Virus record (IMG/VR): IMGVR_UViG_3300031658_000164
Span: 1 to 21,561 of that record
Source of the DNA: a virus
Strand: one strand, 5' to 3'
Length of the DNA: 21,561 nucleotides
Shown here: one piece after another, positions 6,195 through 12,978 of the stretch
How the letters are laid out: each line of letters opens with the position of its first letter
Numbering within the stretch: the stretch's first letter is position 1
The notes under the pieces: generated by a model
The model's database searches: none
The model's input: only the letters and a program-made list of their open reading frames with translations
Told to the model about the DNA's origin: nothing
Program-made: the position numbers and the translations under genes

Positions 6195-7287
6195 TATATT
6201 TCTTATGGGTTCGGTTTCGGCCGAGTCTATAGGAGGTATTACTGAACAGAAAGGCGTTGCTTCACTTGTCAGAAGTGGGGGTGAAGAGATTACTGTGTCG
6301 GTTTCATCTGTACCCGGAATTGAATTAAAGGATACTGCCGTTACCGGTAATGGTAGAATGTTGATTGAGTTCCTAGATGAAGAGCAACTATCTATTATAG
6401 AACACACTCGGATCTATATAGATGAAGCATATTATGATCCAGACCCATCTAAATCTAAGATGGCAATTCGTATGGTACAGGGAACTGCTAGGTTCACTTC
6501 AGGCCGTGGGAAAAGAATTAAAAAATCCAATGTGCAATTATCAACACCAACTGCTGAGATAGCTATACTCGGTACTGACTTTACTACAACCATTGATGAG
6601 ATAGGTCAATCACTTATTATTTTACTACCAGATGAAAAGACTGGTTTGTCTTCAGGTAAAATTATCATAAGCAATGCTGGTGGTACTGTAACCTTAGAAG
6701 AAGCATATCAAGCGTCTACTATATCATCATACGATAAGAGTCCAAGTGCACCCGTAAAATTGTCCGGAATAGATCCTAGTATGATTAGTAATATCTTTAT
6801 CGTTTCGGAACCCCAAGAAATTAAAGAAGTTAAACAACAAGAGGGCCTTCTATCAGAGAATGATAATGTTAATATACTAGATGTTGACTTCCTTGAATTT
6901 AATGAATTAGAGAAAGACTACTTAGAGTATGATGAACTAGAATTTAGTGAACTTGATATTGATTACTTAGCTGTAGATTTTCTGCAAGACGTATTAGATG
7001 TTCTTCAAGCATTAGATAAGGGTACTTCCCTAGATAGAAGCGCTTTAAGTTCGGGTATCAACCTTCAAGGAACTAAAGTTGGGTTTGATACAGATACCCA
7101 ATATAATAGTATAGTAGATAAAGGTGCAGATACCGTTAAATTCTTTAGGGATGTTGATGGAGTTATAAGTATAAGTATGTTACTTTCACAATCTGCTACA
7201 ATTAGAACGGTTTCCGATCAGAAAGAATCTGAAATAATATTAGGAGACGGACAGGGTATTATAATTAATATCACGCAGGTACAATAA
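6124..7287 (+). CDS. Secreted FecR-domain protein with an acidic repeat tail
   Basis: The 387-residue protein has a signal peptide (about 1-33, ending SVSA) that is encoded out of frame within the last 71 bases of the curlin gene. A FecR domain spans about 44-170. It contains GVASLVRSG near the start, MLIEFLDEEQLSI (about 79-91), and the hallmark STPTAEIAILGTDF (140-153), corresponding to the family's TP-x-A-x-x-(x)RGT-x-F with Leu-Gly in place of Arg-Gly. The second half holds an unusual acidic-aromatic repeat (about 252-292; units like DFLEFNELE and DYLEYDELE). Secreted FecR proteins of this type are often beside CHASE2 cyclases in bacteria, as here. It probably acts in the periplasm or at the outer membrane. 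ATG 6136 is an alternative start. Confidence 0.82.
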   Translation: MQYLMQHLIQHIRTLILYSLTLTSIFLMGSVSAESIGGITEQKGVASLVRSGGEEITVSVSSVPGIELKDTAVTGNGRMLIEFLDEEQLSIIEHTRIYIDEAYYDPDPSKSKMAIRMVQGTARFTSGRGKRIKKSNVQLSTPTAEIAILGTDFTTTIDEIGQSLIILLPDEKTGLSSGKIIISNAGGTVTLEEAYQASTISSYDKSPSAPVKLSGIDPSMISNIFIVSEPQEIKEVKQQEGLLSENDNVNILDVDFLEFNELEKDYLEYDELEFSELDIDYLAVDFLQDVLDVLQALDKGTSLDRSALSSGINLQGTKVGFDTDTQYNSIVDKGADTVKFFRDVDGVISISMLLSQSATIRTVSDQKESEIILGDGQGIIINITQVQ

Positions 7288-8060
7288 TGAATAAGTTTTT
7301 AAATTACATAGCACTATCTATTTGGGTACTATATCTAGTAGTCGCATGTCAGCCCGCAAAGGCCGATAATGAAATATATGTTACACAAACAGGGGACAAC
7401 CTTAGATTAGAATATCAGCAACTAGGAGATAACAATAAGATAGATACCGTATTATCTGGTTATCAACTGGATACTGCAATACTTCAGGAAGGTGATAGGA
7501 ACCAAGTATTGAGAAAGTCCCAAGGCATTAGTGGAGATTATAATCAAGTAGTAGTGGAACAATGGAATAACTCTACAAGCACAGATTACAATAGAATATG
7601 GATTGATATAGATGGCGATAATAATGGAGTAGATGTAGGACAGGGTTGCAAATTCTATTATAGTACATCAACCACATGCAGTAGAGATACACACGAACAA
7701 GCAGGCCATAATATGGAAATCAATATTGATGGTAGTAATAATGGAATACGTGGCGGCCAAAAGGCTGGTAGTGCTAATCCAGATCATGATCTAGTAATGG
7801 ATATCAATGGAGATAATAATGGTGTATTCTTTACGCAAGCAGGCTCTGGTTCTAAAGATTTAGATTTAACTATTAACAACGATGGTAATTCTGTAAGTAT
7901 TCAACAGTTGTATGGTACACATACAGCTACTATAGAACTCGATGGTACTAGTGGAACTGCATTAGACTTATTACAAAGCGGTACTGGAACACAATCATAT
8001 ACCTTAATGCAGAACTGTCTTACTATTGGCGGATGCTCTGTCTCGGTAGTGCAGCAGTGA
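7287..8060 (+). CDS. Secreted curlin-repeat (amyloid-like) protein 2
   Basis: The 257-residue protein has an N-terminal signal. VVAC (Cys21) could be a lipobox, and a PAKA site at 23-26 could be used by signal peptidase I. The mature start (residues 28-50, NEIYVTQTGDN...QQLGDNN) is nearly the same double curlin repeat as in protein 1. Clear repeats follow: DGDNNGVDVGQG (109-120), DGSNNGIRGGQKAG (148-161), NGDNNGVFFTQAG (174-186) and NDGNSVSIQQ (198-207), giving the pattern G-(D/S)-N-N-x-(I/V)-x3-Q-x-G. Two Cys pairs (121/131 and 244/250) suggest disulfides. It ends in VVQQ. It may be a nucleator (CsgB-like) to protein 1's fibre subunit. That role is inferred. Confidence 0.82.
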   Translation: MNKFLNYIALSIWVLYLVVACQPAKADNEIYVTQTGDNLRLEYQQLGDNNKIDTVLSGYQLDTAILQEGDRNQVLRKSQGISGDYNQVVVEQWNNSTSTDYNRIWIDIDGDNNGVDVGQGCKFYYSTSTTCSRDTHEQAGHNMEINIDGSNNGIRGGQKAGSANPDHDLVMDINGDNNGVFFTQAGSGSKDLDLTINNDGNSVSIQQLYGTHTATIELDGTSGTALDLLQSGTGTQSYTLMQNCLTIGGCSVSVVQQ

Positions 8061-8138
8061 GTGTTAGAAACTACGGATATTATATATTCCGAAAATACGG
8101 ATACCGAAACTCCAGAATAGGAACTAGGGTAGACATAT

Positions 8139-9953
8139 ATGTATAATTGGAAGGTAGTATTGATTACTATTCTCTTGCTTGTTACAGTAAGAATCCAAGA
8201 CCCTAAGTTATTAGAACAGTTTCGTTTAAACTACTTTGATTCCCTACAATCATATCAAGAACCGATCAAGGCCGATAATATAGTCATAGTAGATATTGAC
8301 GTAAAGGCCTTAGACACCTATGGACAATTCCCATTCAGTAGAGATATATACGCCGACTGGTTGAACTCTAGCCCAGAAAATAATGCATATGTGTTCAATA
8401 TGGGATTCACTGAGGCTGATAGATTCGGTAAAGACTCTGATCTTGCTGAGGCTATGGGAACTAGAGATGTAATACTATCATCCTTTGTGAGTAATAAATC
8501 CCAGGGTGATAAGCCGCCTAGGGGTTTCGGTAAACTTGGAAAGGGTGATCCGTCAGATTGGTTGTATTCATATAAGGGTATGCGTACTTCGGTCGTGGCT
8601 CAATATGCAGAAGGCGTAGGAGCTGTTACAGTTGCACCTTCGGTAGATGGTATAGTCAGAGAGTCACCCTTAGCTATCCTAGCTAATCAACACCTTTGGC
8701 CTTCCATAGCATTAGAGATATTACGAGTCTGGGAGTTCCAGCCTAACCTAGCAATTAAGATTAAAGACGCTGGAGTAGAGTGGGTAAGAATGGGAACTTT
8801 ACCACCAATGTATACAACGCCGAACTCTAATGTTCAAATAGCATACTGGAACGAATATGAGCGTATATCATTTGGAGACCCACTACCCGATGAAAAGATA
8901 ATCATACTAGGATTGAGTGCAGGGGGATTAGTCAACCCAGTGCCGACTCCGACTGGCGCTATGTTACCACACGACATTCAAGCACATTTAATATCTACTG
9001 TAGTAAATGGTATTCAAATTCAAAGACCATGGTATGCCGATCAGCTTGAACTTCTGCTGATTATCGGACTATCATTAATGATATTACTTATTGTATATCA
9101 AACTCCAACTTATATCTCAGCAATTGCATCACTAGGAATTATGGGTGGAACAATGTATACTGGTTATCATTTTTGGATGACAGAACTTTTACTGATAGAT
9201 GTCTTATTCCCTACAGTAACGGCCTTTATCGTATTCACTCATGCTTCATTCAATAGGTTCTATGTCACATATAAGCTAAAAGAACTGATTAAAGGTCAGT
9301 TCGGAACCTACCTATCTCCAGATATGGTCTATATGTTACAGAAAGATCCGTCTCTGTTAGCACTCGGCGGAGAAAGAAAGGAGATGTCCTTCTTGTTTAT
9401 GGACATTTGTGGGTTCACCCCCATATCAGAGTTCTATAAGAACAAAGACGACCCCGAAGGATTGGTGGTATTGGTCAATGAATTCCTAGATGCCATGACC
9501 AAAATCATACTAGCCAATGGTGGTACTATAGACAAATATATGGGCGACTGTATTATGGCGTTCTGGAATGCTCCATTAGCATGTGAGAACCATGCAGAGA
9601 TGGCAGTTAAATCATCAATAGAGATAGAGGCAAAGACTAATGAACTTAAAGCAGTATACGAAGAAAGGGGACTTCCAGATATTAATGTTGGTACTGGTGT
9701 CAATACCGGTGATTGCATTGTTGGGAATATGGGCAGTGAGTCGAGATTTGATTACTCTGTTATCGGAGACGCAGTCAACCTCGCAGCAAGATTGGAGGCT
9801 ACCGCTGCTAGGGGTGATTACCTAGAGTACAAGACAATCATATCCTCTTTCACCAGAGACCAACTTCCAGCAGAGTATATCTGTGAGGAGATTGGCAATA
9901 TCAAGGTGAAAGGCAAAGACGAACTTATAACCATATATTCTCCTAAGTTATAA
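8139..9953 (+). CDS. CHASE2-domain class III adenylate cyclase
   Basis: The 604-residue membrane enzyme has an N-terminal TM (about 4-19), a periplasmic CHASE2 sensor (about 25-295; VIVDIDVKALDTYGQFPFSR near its start), three TM segments (about 304-372), and a cytoplasmic cyclase domain (about 415-600). The catalytic residues are all present: metal Asp422 in FLFMDICGFT and Asp470 in DKYMGD, Lys466, and Asn547 and Arg551 in GDAVNLAAR. Ser540 sits at the adenine-specifying position, which is Asp in classical and Thr/Ser in class IIIb enzymes. It should convert ATP to cAMP in response to a periplasmic signal. Cyclase activity on GTP cannot be excluded. It is the last gene of the curli-like run, 78 bases after the curlin gene, and a weak AGGG SD is present. 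Confidence 0.92.
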   Translation: MYNWKVVLITILLLVTVRIQDPKLLEQFRLNYFDSLQSYQEPIKADNIVIVDIDVKALDTYGQFPFSRDIYADWLNSSPENNAYVFNMGFTEADRFGKDSDLAEAMGTRDVILSSFVSNKSQGDKPPRGFGKLGKGDPSDWLYSYKGMRTSVVAQYAEGVGAVTVAPSVDGIVRESPLAILANQHLWPSIALEILRVWEFQPNLAIKIKDAGVEWVRMGTLPPMYTTPNSNVQIAYWNEYERISFGDPLPDEKIIILGLSAGGLVNPVPTPTGAMLPHDIQAHLISTVVNGIQIQRPWYADQLELLLIIGLSLMILLIVYQTPTYISAIASLGIMGGTMYTGYHFWMTELLLIDVLFPTVTAFIVFTHASFNRFYVTYKLKELIKGQFGTYLSPDMVYMLQKDPSLLALGGERKEMSFLFMDICGFTPISEFYKNKDDPEGLVVLVNEFLDAMTKIILANGGTIDKYMGDCIMAFWNAPLACENHAEMAVKSSIEIEAKTNELKAVYEERGLPDINVGTGVNTGDCIVGNMGSESRFDYSVIGDAVNLAARLEATAARGDYLEYKTIISSFTRDQLPAEYICEEIGNIKVKGKDELITIYSPKL

Positions 9954-9956
9954 CGT

Positions 9957-9979
9957 TATTCCAAAATGTTCTAAGAAAT
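9957..9979 (+). repeat. Copy 1 of a 23-bp promoter-upstream repeat
   Basis: The element begins TATTCCAAAATGTTCTAA and recurs at 10674 with 22 of 23 bases identical. It begins 36 bases before the -35 box of the first early promoter. It may be an activator or repressor site. Confidence 0.7.
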
Positions 9980-9992
9980 CGTAAAATAAGTG

Positions 9993-10021
9993 TTGACAAA
10001 GTGCGTATATGGTAGTATAAT
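9993..10021 (+). promoter_or_regulatory. Sigma70-type early promoter P1
   Basis: The -35 is TTGACA (9993-9998) and the -10 is TATAAT (10016-10021), both perfect, with 17 bases between them. TATAATATACACATATTCA follows, identical to P2. It drives the small early genes from 10058. Confidence 0.93.
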
Positions 10022-10057
10022 ATACACATATTCAGAAAAAAGAGAAATGAAAAGATT

Positions 10058-10228
10058 ATGAAACTATATGATATGACTGATACAAACTTTGATAACTACC
10101 AAAACTTTATTATGGACAATGCAGATCTTTCAGAGGTAACCATATGTAATGGAGACACTCTATTGGAAGCGGCAGAGAATTCATACTTGTTAGAAGAGTT
10201 TATGCAGTCACCCCAATTCATTGCTTAA
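10058..10228 (+). CDS. Small acidic early protein (56 aa)
   Basis: This is the first open frame after promoter P1: MKLYDMTDTNFDNYQNF, ending SPQFIA. It is acidic, with many Asp, Glu and Asn residues, and no TM or metal motif. The SD is poor (AAAAGAT), and an earlier ATG at 10047 leads to an immediate stop. Small, acidic, strongly promoted early proteins of this kind are typical phage host-takeover candidates, but I recognise no family and assign no function. Confidence 0.6.
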   Translation: MKLYDMTDTNFDNYQNFIMDNADLSEVTICNGDTLLEAAENSYLLEEFMQSPQFIA

Positions 10229-10239
10229 GAGATACCTCT

Positions 10240-10491
10240 ATGTCATACTATACTCATACAGAATCACCCATCGGAAACTTCATTGAGAAGGACTTCGGTA
10301 ACAACTTTGAATACAGCGTTAACGAGACTGGTATGTTCCCAGAATACCCCCACATTGTATGGGTCGGAAGTGCTGCTACTGACCAAGGGTTTCGGTTTGC
10401 CAAAGTCAAGAAGACCGTAGCATATATTCTTACTGGAGAAGACACTCTGGAAAGATGGTTCTTAAAATCAAATCAGGAGTATGTAGTATGA
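10240..10491 (+). CDS. Unknown early protein (83 aa)
   Basis: The 83-residue protein begins MSYYTHTESPIGNFIEKDFG. Several aromatic strands (HIVWVGSAATDQGFRFAKVKKTVAYIL) suggest a small alpha/beta fold. No Cys, TM or catalytic motif is evident. It is 11 bases after the previous gene, and its TGA overlaps the next ATG (ATGA), so it is in the P1 operon. The function is unknown. Confidence 0.7.
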   Translation: MSYYTHTESPIGNFIEKDFGNNFEYSVNETGMFPEYPHIVWVGSAATDQGFRFAKVKKTVAYILTGEDTLERWFLKSNQEYVV

Positions 10492-10640
10492 TGTCAGTAA
10501 TGGATAAAGCGGCTGAAGAGTCCATTCTATGGAATGACCTAGTTATGCTCATAGAGGCTCAAGAGGCGTATAATGAAACGTACTATAGCAGTGAATATAA
10601 GCGTATCTCAGAACGGCTTCAAGCCTTAGAGTGTCTATAG
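10488..10640 (+). CDS. Unknown small helical early protein (50 aa)
   Basis: I place the start at ATG 10488. It overlaps the preceding TGA, has CAGGAG 7 bases upstream, and is followed directly by a second ATG. The frame is open further upstream to 10455, but that part has no SD. The 50-residue protein is acidic and helical (MDKAAEESILWNDLVMLIEA...YKRISERLQALECL), possibly a small coiled coil. It is the last gene of the P1 operon. The function is unknown. Confidence 0.65.
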   Translation: MMSVMDKAAEESILWNDLVMLIEAQEAYNETYYSSEYKRISERLQALECL

Positions 10641-10673
10641 TACGACCAATCATAGATCGGTTAGTTATATGCA

Positions 10674-10696
10674 TATTCCAAAATGTTCTAAAAAAT
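10674..10696 (+). repeat. Copy 2 of the 23-bp promoter-upstream repeat
   Basis: This is a near-identical copy of 9957-9979, with a single G-to-A difference. It begins 57 bases before the -35 of P2. The 21-base difference from copy 1 is about two helical turns, so both copies face the same side of the DNA relative to their promoters. Confidence 0.7.
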
Positions 10697-10730
10697 GTAC
10701 GTTTTAATGCAACTATTTCGCGCCAAGGTG

Positions 10731-10759
10731 TTGACAGATTGTCTATAACAAAGTATAAT
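10731..10759 (+). promoter_or_regulatory. Sigma70-type early promoter P2
   Basis: TTGACA (10731-10736), 17 bases, TATAAT (10754-10759), then ACACATATTCA as in P1. It drives the gene at 10792 and the metalloprotease. Confidence 0.93.
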
Positions 10760-10791
10760 ATACACATATTCAAAGATAAAGAAGAGAACAT

Positions 10792-10968
10792 ATGATACAG
10801 TTAATCGAAAATATCCATGCATACGTAGGTACTTATCCGACTGGATACGACCTAGTAGAATATGAGAAAGGAACTTGTCCGATATCTGATGGATATGTTC
10901 TATATGGATTTGATGAAATTGGACTCATGGTTGAGACTAACGCTCAACACGCATTCGTAAAGATATAA
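10792..10968 (+). CDS. Small unknown early protein (58 aa)
   Basis: The 58-residue frame begins MIQLIENIHAYVGTYPTGYD and contains GTCPISDGYVLYGFDEIGLM. It reads as a compact beta-rich domain without TM segments. An AGAAGAG SD-like stretch precedes the ATG. It lies directly after P2 and 10 bases before the metalloprotease gene, so the two are co-transcribed. I do not recognise a family. Confidence 0.65.
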   Translation: MIQLIENIHAYVGTYPTGYDLVEYEKGTCPISDGYVLYGFDEIGLMVETNAQHAFVKI

Positions 10969-10978
10969 GGAGAAGACT

Positions 10979-11425
10979 ATGCCAATGGTATTATTAAACG
11001 GCCAGATTAAGGGAAAGTCAAGCGGCATCATAGACTTATATGTGTACAACTTATGTAAAGAACTCGGCATCGGCAGGATGCATAGAAAACTCATTGAGAT
11101 AGACTTTGTCACGGATCAAGAAGGCCAGTTAGGCAATGCTTGGGGTTGTGTGAAAACTGGATATGCCCACATCAACATTGCACGTAAATGTATGGGTGAG
11201 AAAGTCAAGTATTCTGATATGATGCAGACCCTAGCTCATGAAATGGTTCATGTGAAACAATACTTCCGAAAAGAACTCGACGGATCTAATTGTAAATTCA
11301 AGTGGAAAGGTCGTAACGCAGAAGGTTACAAGTACGAGAACCAACCATGGGAACGTGAAGCATTCCGTAGAGAGGCTGGATTGTTCCAAAAATGCTGGCC
11401 TCATGAATTGGTACCACTGGTATAA
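10979..11425 (+). CDS. HExxH zinc metalloprotease-like early protein (148 aa)
   Basis: The 148-residue protein has a canonical HEMVH motif: His87, Glu88 and His91 within TLAHEMVHVKQY. A PWEREAFRRE segment near residues 123-132 could supply the third Zn ligand (Glu), as in phage SprT-like and gluzincin-like proteins. It has no signal peptide, so it would act in the host cytoplasm. A strong AAGGAG SD precedes the ATG, and it is the second gene after P2. Possible roles are cleaving a host protein early in infection or a head-maturation function. The early promoter favours the former, which is an inference. The substrate is unknown. Confidence 0.8.
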   Translation: MPMVLLNGQIKGKSSGIIDLYVYNLCKELGIGRMHRKLIEIDFVTDQEGQLGNAWGCVKTGYAHINIARKCMGEKVKYSDMMQTLAHEMVHVKQYFRKELDGSNCKFKWKGRNAEGYKYENQPWEREAFRREAGLFQKCWPHELVPLV

Positions 11426-11469
11426 AGCTCAGTTATAGTCATTATAATGAAAATAAATGAAGAAAGGTG

Positions 11470-11498
11470 TTGACAAAAGGTATAAGCTGTAGTATAAT
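11470..11498 (+). promoter_or_regulatory. Sigma70-type early promoter P3
   Basis: TTGACA (11470-11475), 17 bases, TATAAT (11493-11498), then ATACCTATATTAA. The sequence from the -10 to the start codon is nearly the same as at P4. It drives 11536-12493. Confidence 0.93.
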
Positions 11499-11535
11499 AT
11501 ACCTATATTAAGAATTAATGATAAGGAATCAAATT

Positions 11536-11748
11536 ATGAAAATCATCGTCCAAAGAACATCACCGGTAACAGGTAAAGATAACCACATGGTAGTATTTGC
11601 CACACATGAGCAGTTAATCGCTTGGCACGAGGGCGCTCTTATTCAAGATGCACTGCCTGATGCTACAGTGGATCAGAGAGAGTTTCTGATCTCTGGCTGT
11701 ACGCCAGCGTGTTGGGAGTCAATGTTCGGTGCGGAGGATGCAGCATGA
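11536..11748 (+). CDS. Conserved phage protein, C-terminal TPACWESMFG motif (70 aa)
   Basis: The start is ATG 11536, with AAGGA 9 bases upstream. The same leader precedes the gene at 12567, whereas the earlier in-frame ATG at 11518 lies upstream of that SD. The 70-residue protein MKIIVQRTSPVTGKDNHMVV... ends REFLISGCTPACWESMFG. That C-terminus resembles a small protein common in T4-like marine phages (from memory). Two Cys lie in GCTPAC. The function is unknown. Its TGA overlaps the next ATG. Confidence 0.7.
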   Translation: MKIIVQRTSPVTGKDNHMVVFATHEQLIAWHEGALIQDALPDATVDQREFLISGCTPACWESMFGAEDAA

Positions 11749-11957
11749 AGATTAATATGAATGCAGTAAAGGGTATCACCATGGGAACTATCGCAGGAGT
11801 TGCATTAGGTACTGCAATATCATTTGCAACCGACATTCCAGAAGTTCAGACAAGTCATTCATCCGGACAGTGTGTTAAGGTTATTAACTTCACAGAGTCG
11901 GACACATTCACTTGTGAGAACTTACCAAGCCGTTACAGTCACGTATGGGTCAAATAG
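11745..11957 (+). CDS. Small secreted or membrane-anchored conserved phage protein (70 aa)
   Basis: The start at ATG 11745 overlaps the previous TGA. The 70-residue protein has a hydrophobic N-terminal segment (about 10-28, GITMGTIAGVALGTAISFA) that is a signal or TM anchor. A periplasm-facing domain follows with two Cys (GQCVKVINF and FTCENLPSRYSHVWV) able to form a disulfide. The CENLPS...HVWV ending recalls conserved proteins of cyanophage-type myoviruses. It is an early gene of unknown function, with the stop directly abutting the next ATG. Confidence 0.75.
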   Translation: MKINMNAVKGITMGTIAGVALGTAISFATDIPEVQTSHSSGQCVKVINFTESDTFTCENLPSRYSHVWVK

Positions 11958-12275
11958 ATGATTAGAATTCTTAAAGAAGTAACCGACTGGGGTACCGAGA
12001 ATGTTTCTAATGGTACTTACTATGTAAACGAACACGGACAACTAGTTGCTTATATGCCCAAAGGTGGCGCTTATAAAGAATTCAACAAACCCATGAAACA
12101 GTTTTCTACATCACGTAGGAAGTTCAAAGAGCTAGGAGTCATTGATAATGGAGACTCCGGCACCCCAGTAAACGGTTCTAAGGGTAACACCTACTATGTC
12201 AAAGACGGTAAGTGTTCTTGCCCTGGGTTTAAATTCAGACAGAAATGCAAACACTTATTAGAGGTAGCAGCATGA
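11958..12275 (+). CDS. SWIM zinc-finger protein (105 aa)
   Basis: The 105-residue protein has a C-terminal SWIM-type zinc motif C-x-C-x8-C-x-H: Cys86, Cys88, Cys97 and His99 in GKCSCPGFKFRQKCKH. It is preceded by the usual YYVKDG strand. SWIM fingers bind DNA or proteins. The N-terminal 80 residues are basic and beta-rich. The ATG follows the previous stop directly, and its own TGA overlaps the next ATG, so it sits mid-operon behind P3. Small SWIM proteins occur in other T4-like phages. The target is unknown. Confidence 0.85.
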   Translation: MIRILKEVTDWGTENVSNGTYYVNEHGQLVAYMPKGGAYKEFNKPMKQFSTSRRKFKELGVIDNGDSGTPVNGSKGNTYYVKDGKCSCPGFKFRQKCKHLLEVAA

Positions 12276-12493
12276 ACAACAGTTTATCTTATTGCGATTA
12301 TATCGCTCATACAGTAGTAAAACCCGCACTAGACGTTGATGTAAAAGACAATGGCTGCACTTTATCTGCAGTAAGTAAAATACACATGGATCTAGCTAAA
12401 GAAGGTTGGATGCAGACCACTAAGCGCTCTATTGAAGTGACTGATGTGAATGGTAGAGAGTATAAAATTACCATTGAAGACATCACAAAATAA
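12272..12493 (+). CDS. Unknown early protein (73 aa)
   Basis: The start at ATG 12272 overlaps the SWIM gene's TGA, and the open frame further upstream lies inside that gene. The 73-residue protein begins MNNSLSYCDYIAHTVVKPAL and ends in a strand-rich KRSIEVTDVNGREYKITIED segment. There is no TM segment, and one Cys pair is far apart. It is the last gene of the P3 operon. I recognise no family. Confidence 0.7.
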   Translation: MNNSLSYCDYIAHTVVKPALDVDVKDNGCTLSAVSKIHMDLAKEGWMQTTKRSIEVTDVNGREYKITIEDITK

Positions 12494-12506
12494 TTGCATA
12501 AAAAGG

Positions 12507-12535
12507 TTGACAAAGGTGTTCAGCCGTAGTATAAT
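12507..12535 (+). promoter_or_regulatory. Sigma70-type early promoter P4
   Basis: TTGACA (12507-12512), 17 bases, TATAAT (12530-12535), then ATACCTATATTAA. It is a close copy of P3, including the leader up to the ATG. It drives 12567-13370. Confidence 0.93.
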
Positions 12536-12566
12536 ATACCTATATTAAATGATAAGGATTTAAATT

Positions 12567-12845
12567 ATGAATAGAATTGAGATGATCAAAGCGGCCGCAG
12601 AGAAAGGTCAAATTAAGAAAGCAATCGGAAACGTTGCTATTAGAAAGAAGTCAATCAAAGAAGAAATGAAGCTTCACAAGAAATTGACCAAGTCAATGAA
12701 AAAGGCAGGCCATCAAGCTCCATCAAGTTTGGAGGCATTTAGGCCAGAGAATATGTACTACACTGACAAAGAGACCCAAGAGTTTATTGCAGGTAGTTCC
12801 ATAATGGAAACATATGAATCTATGAGAAGTCAAGATGACTATTAA
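12567..12845 (+). CDS. Lysine-rich early protein (92 aa)
   Basis: The 92-residue protein has a strongly basic N-terminal half (about 18-47, with KKAIGNVAIRKKSIKEEMKL and KKLTKSMKKAG) that suggests nucleic-acid binding. The second half is acidic and helical (KETQEFIAGSSIMETYESM). AAGGA lies 9 bases before the ATG in the leader shared with 11536. It is the first gene after P4 and overlaps the next gene by 11 bases. No family is recognised. Confidence 0.75.
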   Translation: MNRIEMIKAAAEKGQIKKAIGNVAIRKKSIKEEMKLHKKLTKSMKKAGHQAPSSLEAFRPENMYYTDKETQEFIAGSSIMETYESMRSQDDY

Positions 12846-12978
12846 GAAATCACCAATTATGAATATGGTCGTGAGGCTCAATGCGCTTAAACGTGCAGAG
12901 TTATCGGCCAAGAATCCTGAATTTAAGAAGCTTTGGAAAGAGAAAAGAATTGCTCTTCTCGCTAAAGATAATGATTGA
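12835..12978 (+). CDS. Small basic conserved protein (47 aa)
   Basis: The 47-residue frame starts 11 bases before the end of the previous gene and ends overlapping the next. It reads MTIKKSPIMNMVVRLNALKR followed by AKNPEFKKLWKEKRI. It is basic and helical. The LNALKRAEL...KNPEFKKLW pattern resembles tiny proteins I recall from cyanophage-type T4-like phages, which supports a real gene. The function is unknown. Confidence 0.65.
   Translation: MTIKKSPIMNMVVRLNALKRAELSAKNPEFKKLWKEKRIALLAKDND

Noticed and set aside
8057-8146. GTG-initiated 29-residue basic frame between the second curlin gene and the cyclase
   Set aside because: It has no SD and no recognisable sequence, and it merely fills the 78-base spacer, which holds two copies of TACGGATA and nothing else evident.
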